Source: Malachius bipustulatus
Lineage: Eukaryota; Arthropoda; Insecta; Coleoptera; Melyridae
Direction: 5' to 3'
NCBI GenBank assembly: GCA_910589415.1
Contig: OU342630.1
Coordinates: 62,802,186-62,866,185, forward strand
DNA: 64,000 bases
Below the pieces are notes generated by a model. That model was not told the origin of the DNA and did not search any database. It worked only from the letters and a program-made list of their open reading frames with translations. Positions 21,404-33,571 of this stretch are shown piece by piece. The first letter of the stretch is position 1. Each line of letters begins with the position of its first letter. The position numbers and the translations under genes were made by a program.

Positions 21404-22591
21404 CAGGGTGTCCCAATATTCCATGGACATGGAGCAACCACAGATTACTGAGGTAAAAAAAAGTCGCTCGGACCAAACTTATCTCTATACCAAAGTGCTT
21501 CGTTTGTCTGTTAGAGGGCTTCAAAGTCTTTTAAAAATTTTAGTTTTTTTGAAATAGCTCAAAGTCGGCTGATTCCAATTCGATGAAATTTGGTAGGTCA
21601 ATTTCTTATTAAAAGTACTAACTTTTGATGTACATGATAATTTTACGGAAACCCGGGAAGGGGTGAAACTACCCCTACCCTCCATTAAAATCGATCGTAA
21701 TTGTTGATAGGGTAGCAGGAACGCTGTTCATGTTTTTTTGTTTGAAAGATACACCGTTTTAGCTCATTTTCGGTCTCCTACAAAAATCTGTATCTTTCCG
21801 AGGTGCTATGTGATAAAATAAATTATTCGATGACACCTAACCAAAATTTGATTTCATTCTTTTAATTTGAAATCAAATTATCAATTGTCAGGTGATTATT
21901 TGATCTAATCTCATAAAAGATGTTTAATATGGTTCGGTTTTTTTTTCAGGTGTTTGCAAACGTTTTTTTTCAAACGCAAAAACAGTTTGAAAAATGACGA
22001 GGTTCGAAGAAAAGTTAAAATAATTTTTTTGCGCAGGATGGAACTTTCTAGGGTCCAAACCGGCGCCCACATCGAGCATCTTTTATGAGATTAGATAAAA
22101 TAATAACCTGACAATTGAAAATTTGATTTCAAAGTAAAAGAATGAAACCAAAATTTAGTTATCATCGACTAATTTATTTTATCACATAGCACCTCGGAAA
22201 GATACAGATTTTTGTATGAGACCAAAAATGGGCTAAAACGATGTATCTTTCAAACAAAAAAACATGAACAGCGTTCCTGCTACCCTATCAACAATTACGA
22301 TCGGTTTTAATGGAGGGTAGGGGTAGTTTCACCCCTTCCCGGGTTTCCGTCAAATTATCATGTACATCAGAAGTTAGTACTTTTAATAAGAAATTGACCT
22401 ACCAAATTTCATCGAATTGGAATCAGCCGACTTTGAGCTATTTCAAAAAAACTAAAATTTTCAAAAGACTTTGATGCCCTCTAACGGACAAACGAAGCAC
22501 TTTGGTATAGAGATAAGTTTGATCCGAGCGACTTTTTTTTACCTCAGTAATCTGTGGTTGCTCCATGTCCATGGAATATTGGGACATCCTG
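21404..22591. mobile_element. Large palindromic (foldback) element, ~515-bp arms
   Basis: It begins TA-CAGGGTGTCCCAATATTCC and ends GGAATATTGGGACATCCTG-TA. The arms are about 21404-21922 and 22077-22591, nearly identical in reverse complement, including GGAAACCCGGGAAGGGGTGA, GGTGCTATGTGATAAAATAA and CATCTTTTATGAGATTAGAT. The spacer of about 150 bp (21923-22076) is unique and contains TTTTTTTTTCAGGTG and GGCGCCCACATCGAG. The TA flanks and terminus relate it to the mariner-like CAGGGTG elements here. No protein is encoded. If transcribed through, the RNA would form a hairpin of more than 500 bp. Confidence 0.92.
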
Positions 22592-22593
22592 TA

Positions 22594-24383
22594 TTATTTT
22601 ATAAAAATTAAGAATATTTTGTAGCTTGTTGTGAATAATTTTTATGTTGAGATCTAATTATAAAAATAAGAAGAATACAGCCTGTAATTACTTTGGTAGG
22701 TACCTACCTAATTAGCATGTATATTTAATTTTTGCTACGCCTGCAGTTTCTTTGCCTTTATTAAAGCACAAATTGAATTTTTTTGTAATAATGCAACAGC
22801 ACTCAGTTTGTATTTTCTGCATAGCTGTTTTAAGTTTCCTTGCAAGCTTGCTGAAGAGAAAATTATCCTAAAATAATACTGAAAAATTCCCTGCACTTCA
22901 TGGGAGCTATTTTAATGAAGCAGACACATTGAGCATTGTAAAGAGTGGGTTAATAAATCTATTAAAATCGGTTATTGTAGCGATTGTCAGCCAAAATGTG
23001 GTGCTTTAACGATATATGCTAAATAATCCGTTTATTCCCTCTTTAATTTCATTTGCTGCATTTTACGACACATCAAATGTAGCTCGTGTGAGGCATATGC
23101 ATTTTATGGGTTATTTCAGCCGTGCATCAGATGCCAATTTTGCAGTCCTGATCACCAAACAATTTTGTCTATCCAACATTTATTTTATTCTCGACCTTAA
23201 TAAAATAAAATCAATATGAAATGAATTTAGGGTAATTTAAGGCATACTTCATAATAAACGGTAAATCCACTTTAATTTAAAATTATTATTAATGAAACCA
23301 ATCGTAACCAAGGTGAAGAGTTTATATTTTAATAACGTGACTAATATGTTATTATATGAAACTTGCCGCTATGTAAATTATTATTGAAAATCAATGAATT
23401 GGTAAATTATTTACAAGCAATGATGATGAAATACTGTCAGATTAGAATTATTTTCAAATGAAATAAATTTGCTTTATTTTGACCTGCCACTTTCAGTCGT
23501 ATTTATCCAGATCTCGTGCTAAACAACAACCCCGCTGTAATTTTCTCACATTTCATTAATTACTCCGCTGCAGATTTTCAGGACAGTCGACCGGATTTAC
23601 TCAGTTCTCATTAACATTTCTTTCCAGACATTTTCATAATCTTCGCTTTGTGAAATTTTGAAGCCATTTTAATGAGCACGGAACTTGAAACAAGCTATAA
23701 GTAAACTCAGAATTGTTTGCTTTTGTTACCTATACTCGTCGGACATAGCGAAGAAAGAAAAAGTATAATCAGTAGGACATTGTTTTTAAACTTACATTTC
23801 TCGTGCTGAAGTTATTTAAAGTGACTGAACCAAGCTACGTATTTGTACTTGAATTGTTCACCATTTGCCATTTCTGACTTAGCATTGTTTTCTAATAGGT
23901 AGGTATAGTCCAATAAAGTCTAAAAAGTCATACGTATCGATTAAGAATACACATCCTTTTGATAGTTCGATTTATTTTGTTTCATGTATGTGTTTTTATA
24001 GTAACCGTCCAGTTTGTCTAAACACTCCATCCCGCATAAATAAGTATACGTCAACATTGGTTTTGAATGAGAATTAAATGCACAACACAGAGGATAGAAT
24101 GTCATTACGTGAATAAATTTTATGTAGTTGTCAGTGGCTCTCAAACTGACGTAAGCGGTTCAATTAATTTTTTGAATGATTCCTTCAATAATTACGCTCG
24201 TTCACAACTTGACAATTAACTGTTTGACATTTTCTGGTGAAATTAAAAATATTAATTCGGACGGTTAGTGAGACGTCACATCTGACTTTTTAAAGTTAAT
24301 CCTACTATATGTTGTTTTCAGTGAAAAAAACTAAAGCTAAAGTTATAGCACACTGTCACATTGATTTAACAGAAGAATAAAGG
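22594..24383. other. AT-rich noncoding stretch
   Basis: No gene. A perfect palindrome, GGTAGGTACCTACC, lies at 22695-22708. Open frames at 23016-23216 and 23941-24144 show no recognisable motif. Confidence 0.45.
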
Positions 24384-24399
24384 TTAAATTATACAACAG

Positions 24400-24530
24400 C
24401 TTCGATTACATCCCAGTGAGAGGTCACGTTTCTTCGAGAGGGAATTCAAAAACGAGGGGCGCTTATAAGTGGCCCAAAAATTCTGAAAGCATTTTTTGAA
24501 ACTTTCAGAGAACGTTTGCCCCACCCTGTA
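24400..24530. mobile_element. Right end of a CAGGGTG-type element
   Basis: Ends TTTGCCCCACCCTGTA at 24515-24530. The left end could not be found, so the start is only a guess. The minus-strand open frame 24384-24584 crosses the terminus and is not a gene. Confidence 0.4.
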
Positions 24531-27500
24531 TAATATACAGTGAGAATCTTTCAGGACTAAGCAGTATAAGTACTGCACCGGCAATAATTTAAGATTCCAT
24601 TTATCAAAGGTATTGCCTATTTTCCATTACCTTTTACATTGCCGTGATTTCTAAATTTTTTACAAGAGTTTCCGAATTTCAGAAACCCACCAAGATATTT
24701 TACTTAAAACTCGGGAAACAAAATTACTTGAGACATACAAGCGGCTCATATGAAAGCCAGCGTGACACATTTCATCCTGACACTATTTACTCACTGATGT
24801 GGAACAGGTTGACAGTTCCTTATGAGTGCGTTCAGTCTTCATGAATAACCAAATCCTGGTGGCGCTTATTATTTCCACGACCCTTATCGGCTCACGTCGA
24901 GATATTGGGAAGCGATATCCTTTCATCACATGCCTAATCTGGCCATAATCTTGATGAATTGCCGCATGCAAGAGCGTATGGGAACCCTTAATAAGGAGCT
25001 GCATGAGAATTTCCCATCAGCTCGGAGGCTAGAAAGGCTCACACTGATGATTTTATAGATGTAGATTTTTTATAATAGACCTAGCGAAATAACGACGATG
25101 TAGCAAAAAATAAATTTTTAATTCATTGGTCATTCTCTTATTCTTTTCATAGAAAATGGGATTACCTATATCCTACCTACTTCCAGGAAAATTTTTTTTT
25201 CTTTATTGATTAATTTCACAAGGCAATCTAGTTCCTAAACCAGGAGTAGGTACCTACCTACCTTTGAGGACTTGAGACGAAATATTTTTTGAGTAAAACG
25301 TTGCCAGAAAATTTTTCCCAGATTTCCTCAATTCTCCAGGAAAAAAACTCCTGAATCAAGAGTATTATGTACTTCTGAAGCTTTACGTTGTATCGATGTG
25401 CATGTGCCGATATATGCACATGATTTTTCGAATAATAGAGCTGCTTTATAAAAGAAAAAAAAAGAATAATAAACCTCAAACAGGTACTAGAATACACAAT
25501 CCGACAATTTATCTTATTACCAAAGCAACATCGTGGAGCTAGAGTGCACTTAATATCTTCTCAGAAGAAGAGAGATCACAAGAATCACCATCACCAGCAC
25601 ATAAATGAGAAAAGCAATAAGACGTTGTATTTTTCCTTGTGATTACTGCTAATAGAATAAGAAAACCTTCTCAGGTCAAAAGTAATTACAGGAAACACTC
25701 AACAGGAAAAATGGTCTAAGCAGCAGCAGACATAACAGCTTTCAGGCCCTCTATTTAGCCCATGAGTTAAAGTTTTACTGAGCGTGTCATGATGGAATCA
25801 TCGCTTTATATCAAAGGGATGCAAGAATTATTTGCCAAGACATCTGAGGCAAATTGGATTTCCAGGTAAAGCTTCCATGTAACGTGTTGTGAAAGTTTTT
25901 ACGAGGGAAAATCTTACAGCCAAACGAATGCGTACGTTTAAAAATATAAAGGAAACATCAGGAAACAATAATATCCCTCTCAACCGCCCTGATATACGAT
26001 AGTAACATATTTCTTCTCGCCTTCAAACCCTCTAACCTTGCTCGAAGAAAAAAAAGCATTCCACCTACATATAAGTGGCGAACTTTGATTCCTCCAGTGC
26101 CTTCATAGTCCAAGGGCTTTCAACGTCTGGCTATAAATTAAACCTCAGCAATTATGCATTTCCTGTCTATCTCTCCCTTAATCTATGATGTATATTCTTT
26201 TTATAGAAATGAGAAATTGAGTTTTTATTATTATCTGATAGGTACACAGATATTTAAAAGAACGAGAATTATCTGGAAAACATCTACGATGTATCGTTGC
26301 TTATTTTAAGTAACTTTTCCATATTTGCAAGTGAAGATGATGAGTTTCGAAATGTATTGCTGGATTATTTTTTTTGCTCTTCTTAGATATAATGTGATTC
26401 TCGTTATCAATTTACATCAATAAAATTCGTTTCCATTTAAAGGAATAGAGAGACGAGTTTCCAGCACGCACAGGAAGAGATAGGGACGATCTGTTTCCAT
26501 GTCAGGAAGTTATCGCTATACCCCTTAAGCTGCTTGTTTGTCATTTTAATTTATTTTTATGACCATTTTTGAACACCTTCTCGGATTATTCCATACATGT
26601 ATCATAATCCGCCTTCTTTTCCGTTTCATAAAAATGACTATGCACTATGTAGACGTTTTTAGGCAGTTAATAATAGTCAAAAAGATATTTTAAGGTTATC
26701 GAAGCAGGATTTCCTCTGAGTTAAAAAATTAAGCCTTTAAATCTGTCGTTACGGCAACAATCATAACCAATCAGGCACTCAAATTCTAGGTCACGCACTA
26801 TCAACACCATAATCTCGTACCGCGCTCTCGGCGAACCCTTTGTGTTATGTCTGCATATTTTCTACTCCTCATATAAGGGTCCTGGAGATCTGAATAAAGG
26901 ATCGTTCTCTTCCCGCAGGCACTTGACACACCAACGCACTTCTCACATTCTCGACACCTCCTCCAGGATTCCGCAGTAACCAGGATTACACCCTACAAAG
27001 ACCAATTCTGGGAAACCTCTCTGGGGTAGTTCAAATTAACTGTTACTGTTTGCAATTTTTTCAACTTGTTTAGAATTAGAAGCGCACTTTGGAGTTGTCT
27101 TGCGTGAAATTCTAGATGAAATTGGAAAACTTTGCCGCTTCAACTGGCAATTTCAACTTGAGGGTAAGTTACTTTATCGGCCATAAGAGTTAATGGGTGA
27201 AGTAAATGACACGACTGTTAAAGTTATGTACGATGGGTAATTTAATTAATAATTCATTAATCAAATCAAATATGAAAAAGGTTTAGTTATGTGAAAAACG
27301 ACAAAAATTATCAATTGCGATTGATTTCCCTTTTTCATATAAACCCCACCAAGCTACGAAGTTACCTACATCTTTTTTTAAAAAAAAGAGAGAAATTATT
27401 GAAGCAATGATTGTTTAAAAACTAAAGAAACTTAAGAAATTAAGCTTTACCTATTAAATGAGCTCTATGACAGCCAGAAGCAGAAAGCCAAGCAGGTCCG

Positions 27501-28199
27501 GAGCCACGGACAGCGCTGTTTCGGTCTATCGAAATCAGTGGATTTTGAATCCGTGACGTATTTTTGCATATATCTTACATATATTATACCAATTTCTTTA
27601 TTTAAGAAGCTTATTAATCTAATTGTTACCGTGGCCCCGAAAAAAACCATAAACGTTTCCGAAAGCTGAGTAACTTAACAGAGTATTCTTGTTCGCCCAC
27701 AATTCGACAGTAATCCCAGTTTCGTCTCATAATTTATGATAGGCAGGTATATCTACCTAAGTAGTATATAATTACAAGAAAATGGAACTAATTCTACAGA
27801 TATATAAATCAAATTACTTACAAAATATGTCTTGCAATCCAAACGCATCAAACAATGACTTACCTGAAAAAAAATTATGTATTAATGGTGGAATTATAAA
27901 AAAGTCGTTCGCACTATAGTTGTGCAAATAGTTAACAGAAAGGTTAGTTGTTAATTTTATAAGAAGTATTAGGTATAGGTATTGTACATTTACCGAGGTA
28001 AGGTTTCTGATGGGCTGAGATTGATACAGGACTGAAAAAAATATCCAAAACTGTTTTAATACAAAACGCTGGAGCTTAAATCCAAAAAGTTCATGTCTTC
28101 TGAATAGAGAATTTTAGTTACCTTTCAAATGACATATCACACTTTACCCTTCTTTATTTTAAAATTTTAAAGGAGCAGTTACCCTCTTCATTCTGCGTT
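24531..28199. other. Long AT-rich noncoding stretch
   Basis: No gene recognised. GTAGGTACCTAC at 25246-25257 repeats the palindrome at 22695. Open frames 24783-25004 (-), 25258-25497 (-) and 27465-27650 (-) lack recognisable motifs. The part around 26780-27010 is GC-elevated, with a CTTCCCGCAG acceptor-like site near 26922, but no open frame follows that I can defend. Confidence 0.45.
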
Positions 28200-28541
28200 A
28201 TGTCTGCAAGTGAAATAGGGATAGCGGGAAGCTCTGATTCAAATGAGAAGAATTGCTTTAAACGGAAAAATCTATCTGTTGAAGAAACATCAATAGTTTT
28301 AAACGTCTTCGACTTTTTCAAAGGCGACGAAAACAAAATGTACGCGACACAGTTGAAAAATATGTTTGAAAATGACCGGTATAGGTAAAATCACAATTTA
28401 TCAAATTCTTAAAGAAAATCAAATAAACGCCGTACTAGCTCTTCAAAAAACAAACCCCGCGGGTATCCAAAAATAAGGTTAGACGATGAGGCGAAGAATT
28501 GCATTCGAAGAGTCGTGCAATATTTTAATAATATTTTCTAA
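28200..28541 (+). pseudogene. IS630/Tc1-like transposase N-terminal remnant
   Basis: The first frame (28200-28385) gives LSVEETSIVLNVFDFFK. A shifted frame then gives TGIGKITIYQILKENQ (about 28373-28420), and a third DDEAKNCIRRVVQYFNNIF ending at 28541. This order (LS.E....VLNV..FFK, TG.....T.Y.ILKE, DD....CIRR.V..F) is the N-terminal helix-turn-helix region of a widespread insect transposase family in the IS630/Tc1 group. At least two frameshifts separate the blocks. No DDE catalytic domain follows, and no inverted repeats are evident. The ATG at 28200 is a plausible original start. Confidence 0.65.
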
Positions 28542-28545
28542 AGAA

Positions 28546-30998
28546 CGAAATTCTTACGATAATTTTTTTTTCTCGGGCAACGAGAACGAGGTGTGTAACG
28601 GTTTCTTCAACAATTTCAGTAACCGTTCCCGTCGTTACACTTTTATTTAATAGTTTATATATGTGTCGATCGTTTCGATCTCACGGTATAGGTATTAATT
28701 TTATTGAACACTCTGTACAGTGGTGCTGTAGGCTGCGCATTGTGACGTACGGCGGTACTACTATCTTTCAACTCCATTTTTTTAGGTTATCGGTTGCCAG
28801 GGACCAGACTTCAAAGAAGGGTAGCAGTCAAATAAATAAATTATGTATTTGTCTTTGAAATTACTGCTATCGAGCTATAGTTGTTGTTGCTTCAAGTATA
28901 CGTTGATTCTGACACATATTGATAATGGTGACACAGAACTTCTGTCAATATTTTTGCTAATTGCTAAATGACTAAATTGCTCGTTCTTTTTCCTTTTATG
29001 TAATAAGTAATAACATAAACTATTTCAGTTTCTCCGCCGCAGAACTACAAACTATGGATGCTATACTACCCTCGAAGCTGGAGATGTAAGTTGTGCATCA
29101 ATCAGAGGCAGGCGTCGCCTCGCTTCCTGCAGCAATTTACAGGTGCATGAATTTTACGACCCCCATTACCTTCGTAATTTTGAGTAATTGCAGTCGCAAG
29201 TCTTACCGCTACGTCGTATTACCCTTGTCTCCCTCAACCGGTATATCTTACTGGTGTAAATGAATGTTTCTTGATATAAATATTTATGTTGGTAAAATGT
29301 TGAAAATTATTTTTATCAAAACTAGTCCTTTTATTAGAGCGCGTCTCCACCTCAACAACTATGCTGGAAAACTGTTAGAATTCATCACAAAATAAAAATT
29401 AAAAATGCGAAAACTAATAAAACATTTAATACCTGTTCATGACCACATATTGGATTAAATGACAAGGTAACAGACATTTTTTAGTATTATTTCGTTTTTA
29501 CAAGGACTATTTTTTGTTGTACTCGTATTTTTATCACATTAATGAGTGTGCAATTAATTATTAAGTACCTACCAAAAATCTGTGTTTATTTTATTGTACG
29601 TAACTATAATTCAAACACTAAAACACCGCATGATTATGAGAATAGAATGAAAATCTTCGACGTTCATCTTAATATTGACAGTCGTTTCAACATATAAAGA
29701 ACATAGAAAATATAGTTTACATTCTTTGAAATAAGGTCATTAATTTTACCGTCATTAGTTGTTTGAGATATATTGTTCTCCATAGCATAAGGATGCCATT
29801 ATTCAGATTACCTATTACATAATAGAATAATAATATTCTTATTATATGTCGTGTGAGCTAATAGAAATATAATTCCTCAAAGCTAATGCGAATGCTTAAT
29901 AGTAGTATCGTACGAGTTCACTTACTAGTTCTTCAACACGTAAGTATTTGTGCCCAACTACATGTTCCATGATGAATTTCCTATTATTCAGAAAATCGAG
30001 AAATTTTCCTGCAATACATTATCATTAGCTTAAATGAAAGCTAAGTTGTTCGACACTTTTTATAAACTTTCCAGTTCTTTCATCGTTATTGTCGGTTATA
30101 TCAGGATATAATTATTAAACATTCATAAAGAGCGAACGAGCTTATAATAACAGTCATTTGGAGTTCCGATTCACTCACCTGTTATTCTTTTATTAAATTT
30201 CCAACTGAAGGTTGCGGTAACTTATTTTCATTTATTTCCACACACAAACTTTTTTGACGTTCACTTGATTGATATCGTTGTCTGTTAAAATGATCACTAT
30301 ATGGTGAAAGTATAAGCTTTACATAAAAAGCTTATACCTTTTTTTCAGAGTCAACTCATGTGATATTAACATAGCGAACGTAAAGTACAGCAAAAAAAAA
30401 GTTAATGTCACTAGGAAAATAGTAAAAATATTATATGTGTTCATTCAAGTATCGTCTGTCCACTGAGTATTGTCCGTTGTCATGCCAAACTGATTCTGAC
30501 TAAACAATTTCATTTAATTCGATTTGATTCGTACATTTATTTCTAATTCGAACCAGATGTGGTATCACAGTTCCTGTCAGTGGCGTGTGTTGAGGAATAA
30601 TGAATATCACAACTCAAAAATCAATTTCAAATCACAACACAAACCTCATTAGTATATTTAGCGCTGTCACTGACACTACTGACGGTAACCGATCAGCTGG
30701 ACGACAATCTTATCGTAATATCGTATCAATCTAAGCGTATCAAGACGCAAGTCGTACTTCCGTCTCACTCTGGCTCATATTTTTAGAATTGCTGACGATT
30801 CAAACGTATTTCTGACAATACGTCCCATTTTAACTCGATTGACTATGCAGTGCAATAGAAGGAGTAAGAAACATAACGAGATGATGTATCCTTAGTTATC
30901 ACAACAGACAACACTCGGTGTACAGACTATACCTATACCTACGTAATACAATAAAACAAAAAATTATGTTGTATTTTTAGACTACGCGTATTGAATTT
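28546..30998. other. AT-rich noncoding stretch
   Basis: No gene. A 43-bp acceptor/donor-flanked segment at 29043-29085 is discussed under findings, with a GC-richer flank to about 29250. The rest shows no structure I recognise. Confidence 0.45.
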
Positions 30999-31000
30999 TA

Positions 31001-31868
31001 TACGGGTGAGTAAGTTTTTTGTAGCAGGACTTCACCAGTTCATAGAACACCTGTTTTAAGGAATAAATGTCCCATAAACATATGTCCATAAAAGCTTAGA
31101 AAAAAAGATACAGGGTGTTGAAAATTTTTTGTTTTCCAGTTTTTGCCGCACAACTTGGGCATTTCTTAATATTTTAATTTTATACCGACAGGTTAGTTAT
31201 TATAATTTAGAGCACACAAAACGAAGAAAAACACGGTTAAAAAACTCATCAGTGGTAAGATACACATTGTATTGTTCCTTTTTTGGCTCAACAACTTCTA
31301 CACCAATGGACTTACAAGACCCTAACTTGTCAGCGTTGACTTCCCTGAAGATTTTTTACAAAAAACGACTCCTTAAAATAACCTAAGTTGACGGGTCTAT
31401 ATCCAAAGATAACAATAATTAATCCGAAAAAATTAGCTTGTTTTTGCAGTATGGGAAAGTTTAGAATAGAAACTATTGGGAATTTCGAATATTCATAAGT
31501 TACCTTTTTTCGTAAGAAATCTCCAGGAAATCCAACGCTGATACGTAAGGTATTGTGACTCCATGGGTGTAGAAGTTGTTGAGTGAAAAAAGGGTCATAT
31601 ACCCTATAGTATGTACGCCACTGATGAATTTTCCCAGTGTCTTTCTTCATTTCGTGTGCTTTAAATTATAAGAAATAACCTCTTGGTATAAAATAAAAAT
31701 ATTGAGAAACGCCGAAGTTATGCGGCGAAAACTGAAAAAAAAAATTTTAACATCTTGTTTTTTTCTAAGCTTTTCCGCGAATATGTTTATGGAAACTTTT
31801 ATTCCCTAAAAAAGATCTTCTATAAACTGGGAAAGTGCTACTTCAAAAAAACATGACTCACCCTGTAT
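31001..31868. mobile_element. Palindromic (foldback) element with ~375-bp arms
   Basis: The left terminus TACGGGTGAGTAAGTTTTTT is mirrored by AAAAAAACATGACTCACCCTGTA at the right. The mirror continues inward: GAATAAATGTCCCATAAACA with TGTTTATGGAAACTTTTATT, CAACAACTTCTACACCAATG with CATGGGTGTAGAAGTTGTTG, and GTCAGCGTTGACTTCC with GGAAATCCAACGCTGATAC. The arms run to about 31385 and from about 31495, with a ~110-bp spacer. They are more diverged than in the 21-kb element, so this copy is older. A second terminus, GATACAGGGTGTTG, lies inside the left arm at 31108. The open frames 31129-31386 and 31330-31650 are arm shadows. Confidence 0.85.
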
Positions 31869-32736
31869 ATTTATACCGTAGATGAGTTATGGCTTAGTTG
31901 AATTTAATCCTTTTTATTGGACCGCCGCTGGATATCACGTATAATCAAAGTGATTTTATTAGGGAGGCTTTTTGTAATTTTGCCTAATGCATTCCGTACA
32001 ACCTGAATATTTTCTGTTAAGCGATTAATCTTGTTTTTGAGCCCTGGTTCAAGGAAACCCGCAATTTAGGGCGAATTTTTAAGTTATTAAATTACACTGA
32101 TGCATTTTCAAATGAAATTGATGTCACATCATGCCAGGTACATTTGTAATATTGCTTTTCCCTTTAGCCACTTTTAGAGGTAATGAATTCCTAAAACGTA
32201 TAGAACTGCGATGATGTATTAAGTTTCCCTTTATGAACTGATCGTTTTTTGCAACAAATAAATTCCGTTAAATTCTCTGTGAAGTTAAAATATGAATGTT
32301 TATTTATTATTATGGATGTACCAACCTGGCATTATTAATGTTATTAATTAATAATAATTGTTTCACTGTAAATAGAAAATTCTCTATTGATCGGTCGAGA
32401 ATGAATATTTTAATCCACCAGAAATAAATGTTCACTTTACATTTTATCATCGTATAACATAAAGTTGCACAATTCAAGTTGTAAAGAGTTCATTTTGTGC
32501 ATGGATAAGTTTCTGGAGATTATTGCTCATCTGACTCTGAAATCTAAATTAACTTTTCAAATTCGAGAAAGCAAAATACTGAAATTGCTGGAAAGTATTG
32601 ACAAAATGAATGTTGAGTTTTACACTGTTCCTAGTTATTTTCCAAAATATTATTCCTCGCGAGAATTACAGTACGAATATATTTTTTTACTCTGAGCCTG
32701 TTTGAAAATATAATCAAAGTCACTTTTATATGTCAC
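31869..32736. other. AT-rich noncoding stretch
   Basis: No gene. The 76-residue frame at 32465-32692 (+) has a Leu/Lys/Ser composition without a known motif. Confidence 0.4.
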
Positions 32737-33008
32737 AGGGTGATTGTGGAGACATGTACACAACTTTCCTATACACAACTTTTTCGAGTCACTTTTTTCA
32801 ATATCTCTAATAACGCGAATCAAAATATCGACAATTTGCTGTCTTTGCAAAGATGTAGTAGGCGGGGTTTAAAGATCAAATTTAAGTTAGATATCGTAAA
32901 AAGTGTGGCTCATCGGTCTGCATGACTGTGCAAAATTTCGAACCTCGACTCCTTCAAATAGCGAAAATACAGGGGTGTATTCATCTTAAATGCGACACAC
33001 TGTATATA

Positions 33009-33571
33009 CAGGGTGTTCTACAAGCTCTATGACAAACTTTGACAGATGGTAGGTTGCTTGATTTTAAACATATTTTTTTTTATAAACATGGGTCCGATTC
33101 GTTTTTGTTTAGAAGTTACAAGCATTTAAAGAATCGTAATTTTTTCAGTCAACCGCAGGAAGTGACACTAAGTCGCTATGTCACTAAGACACTATGTCAA
33201 CCAATGTACACTTATAAAATATACACTTACTTCAATGAAAAACGTATAGGCTGATAAATAGAAATATCGGTTGTTATGACAATAATAATTGTTAGTGTCA
33301 TTTTAATTATTTATTAGATATTTCGTGTGAAAGTTATAAATAAAAAATGCATTTATTCTCGACTGAGGAATATGCAGATATTGTGTTTGTATATGGGTAT
33401 TTCAATGGTAACGCCAGACAAGCTGCTCAAGAATATGATTGTTAATAAAGGTTAAATGCTTGTAACTTCTAAACAAAAACGAATCGGACCCATGTTTATT
33501 AAAAAAATATGTTTAAAATCAAGCAACCTACCATCTGTCAAAGTTTGTCATAGAGCTTGTAGAACACCCTG
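33009..33571 (+). mobile_element. Mariner-like deletion derivative keeping the transposase N-terminus
   Basis: Flanked by TA (33007-33008 and 33572-33573). Its ~118-bp inverted repeats (33009-33127 and 33454-33571) are virtually identical to those of the copy at 12299-12989. Between them lie an apparent 5' leader (33128-33346), the first 32 codons of a transposase, and then a deletion junction (GATTGTTAATAAAGG) joining straight to the 3' inverted repeat. The sequence just inside the 3' repeat matches the equivalent end of the 12-kb copy, confirming the same family and orientation. Confidence 0.93.
33347..33445 (+). pseudogene. Mariner-like transposase, N-terminal 32 residues
   Basis: The ATG at 33347 opens a frame, MHLFSTEEYADIVFVYGYF then NGNARQAAQEYDC, before TAA at 33443. 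It matches the start of mariner-like transposase HTH domains (F..EEYADMV..YG...GNAR.AA.EY). The true coding region continued past this point and was removed by an internal deletion. The 12-kb copy retains the complementary C-terminal end. Confidence 0.88.

Noticed and set aside
24783..25004. 73-residue minus-strand frame (ankyrin-like look of HTLLHAAIHQDYGQI)
   Set aside because: Only one short ankyrin-like phrase, with no repeat before or after it, so it could easily be chance.
31330..31650. 106-residue minus-strand open frame as a gene
   Set aside because: It spans the arm and spacer of the palindromic element, and the other arm gives a mirrored shadow.
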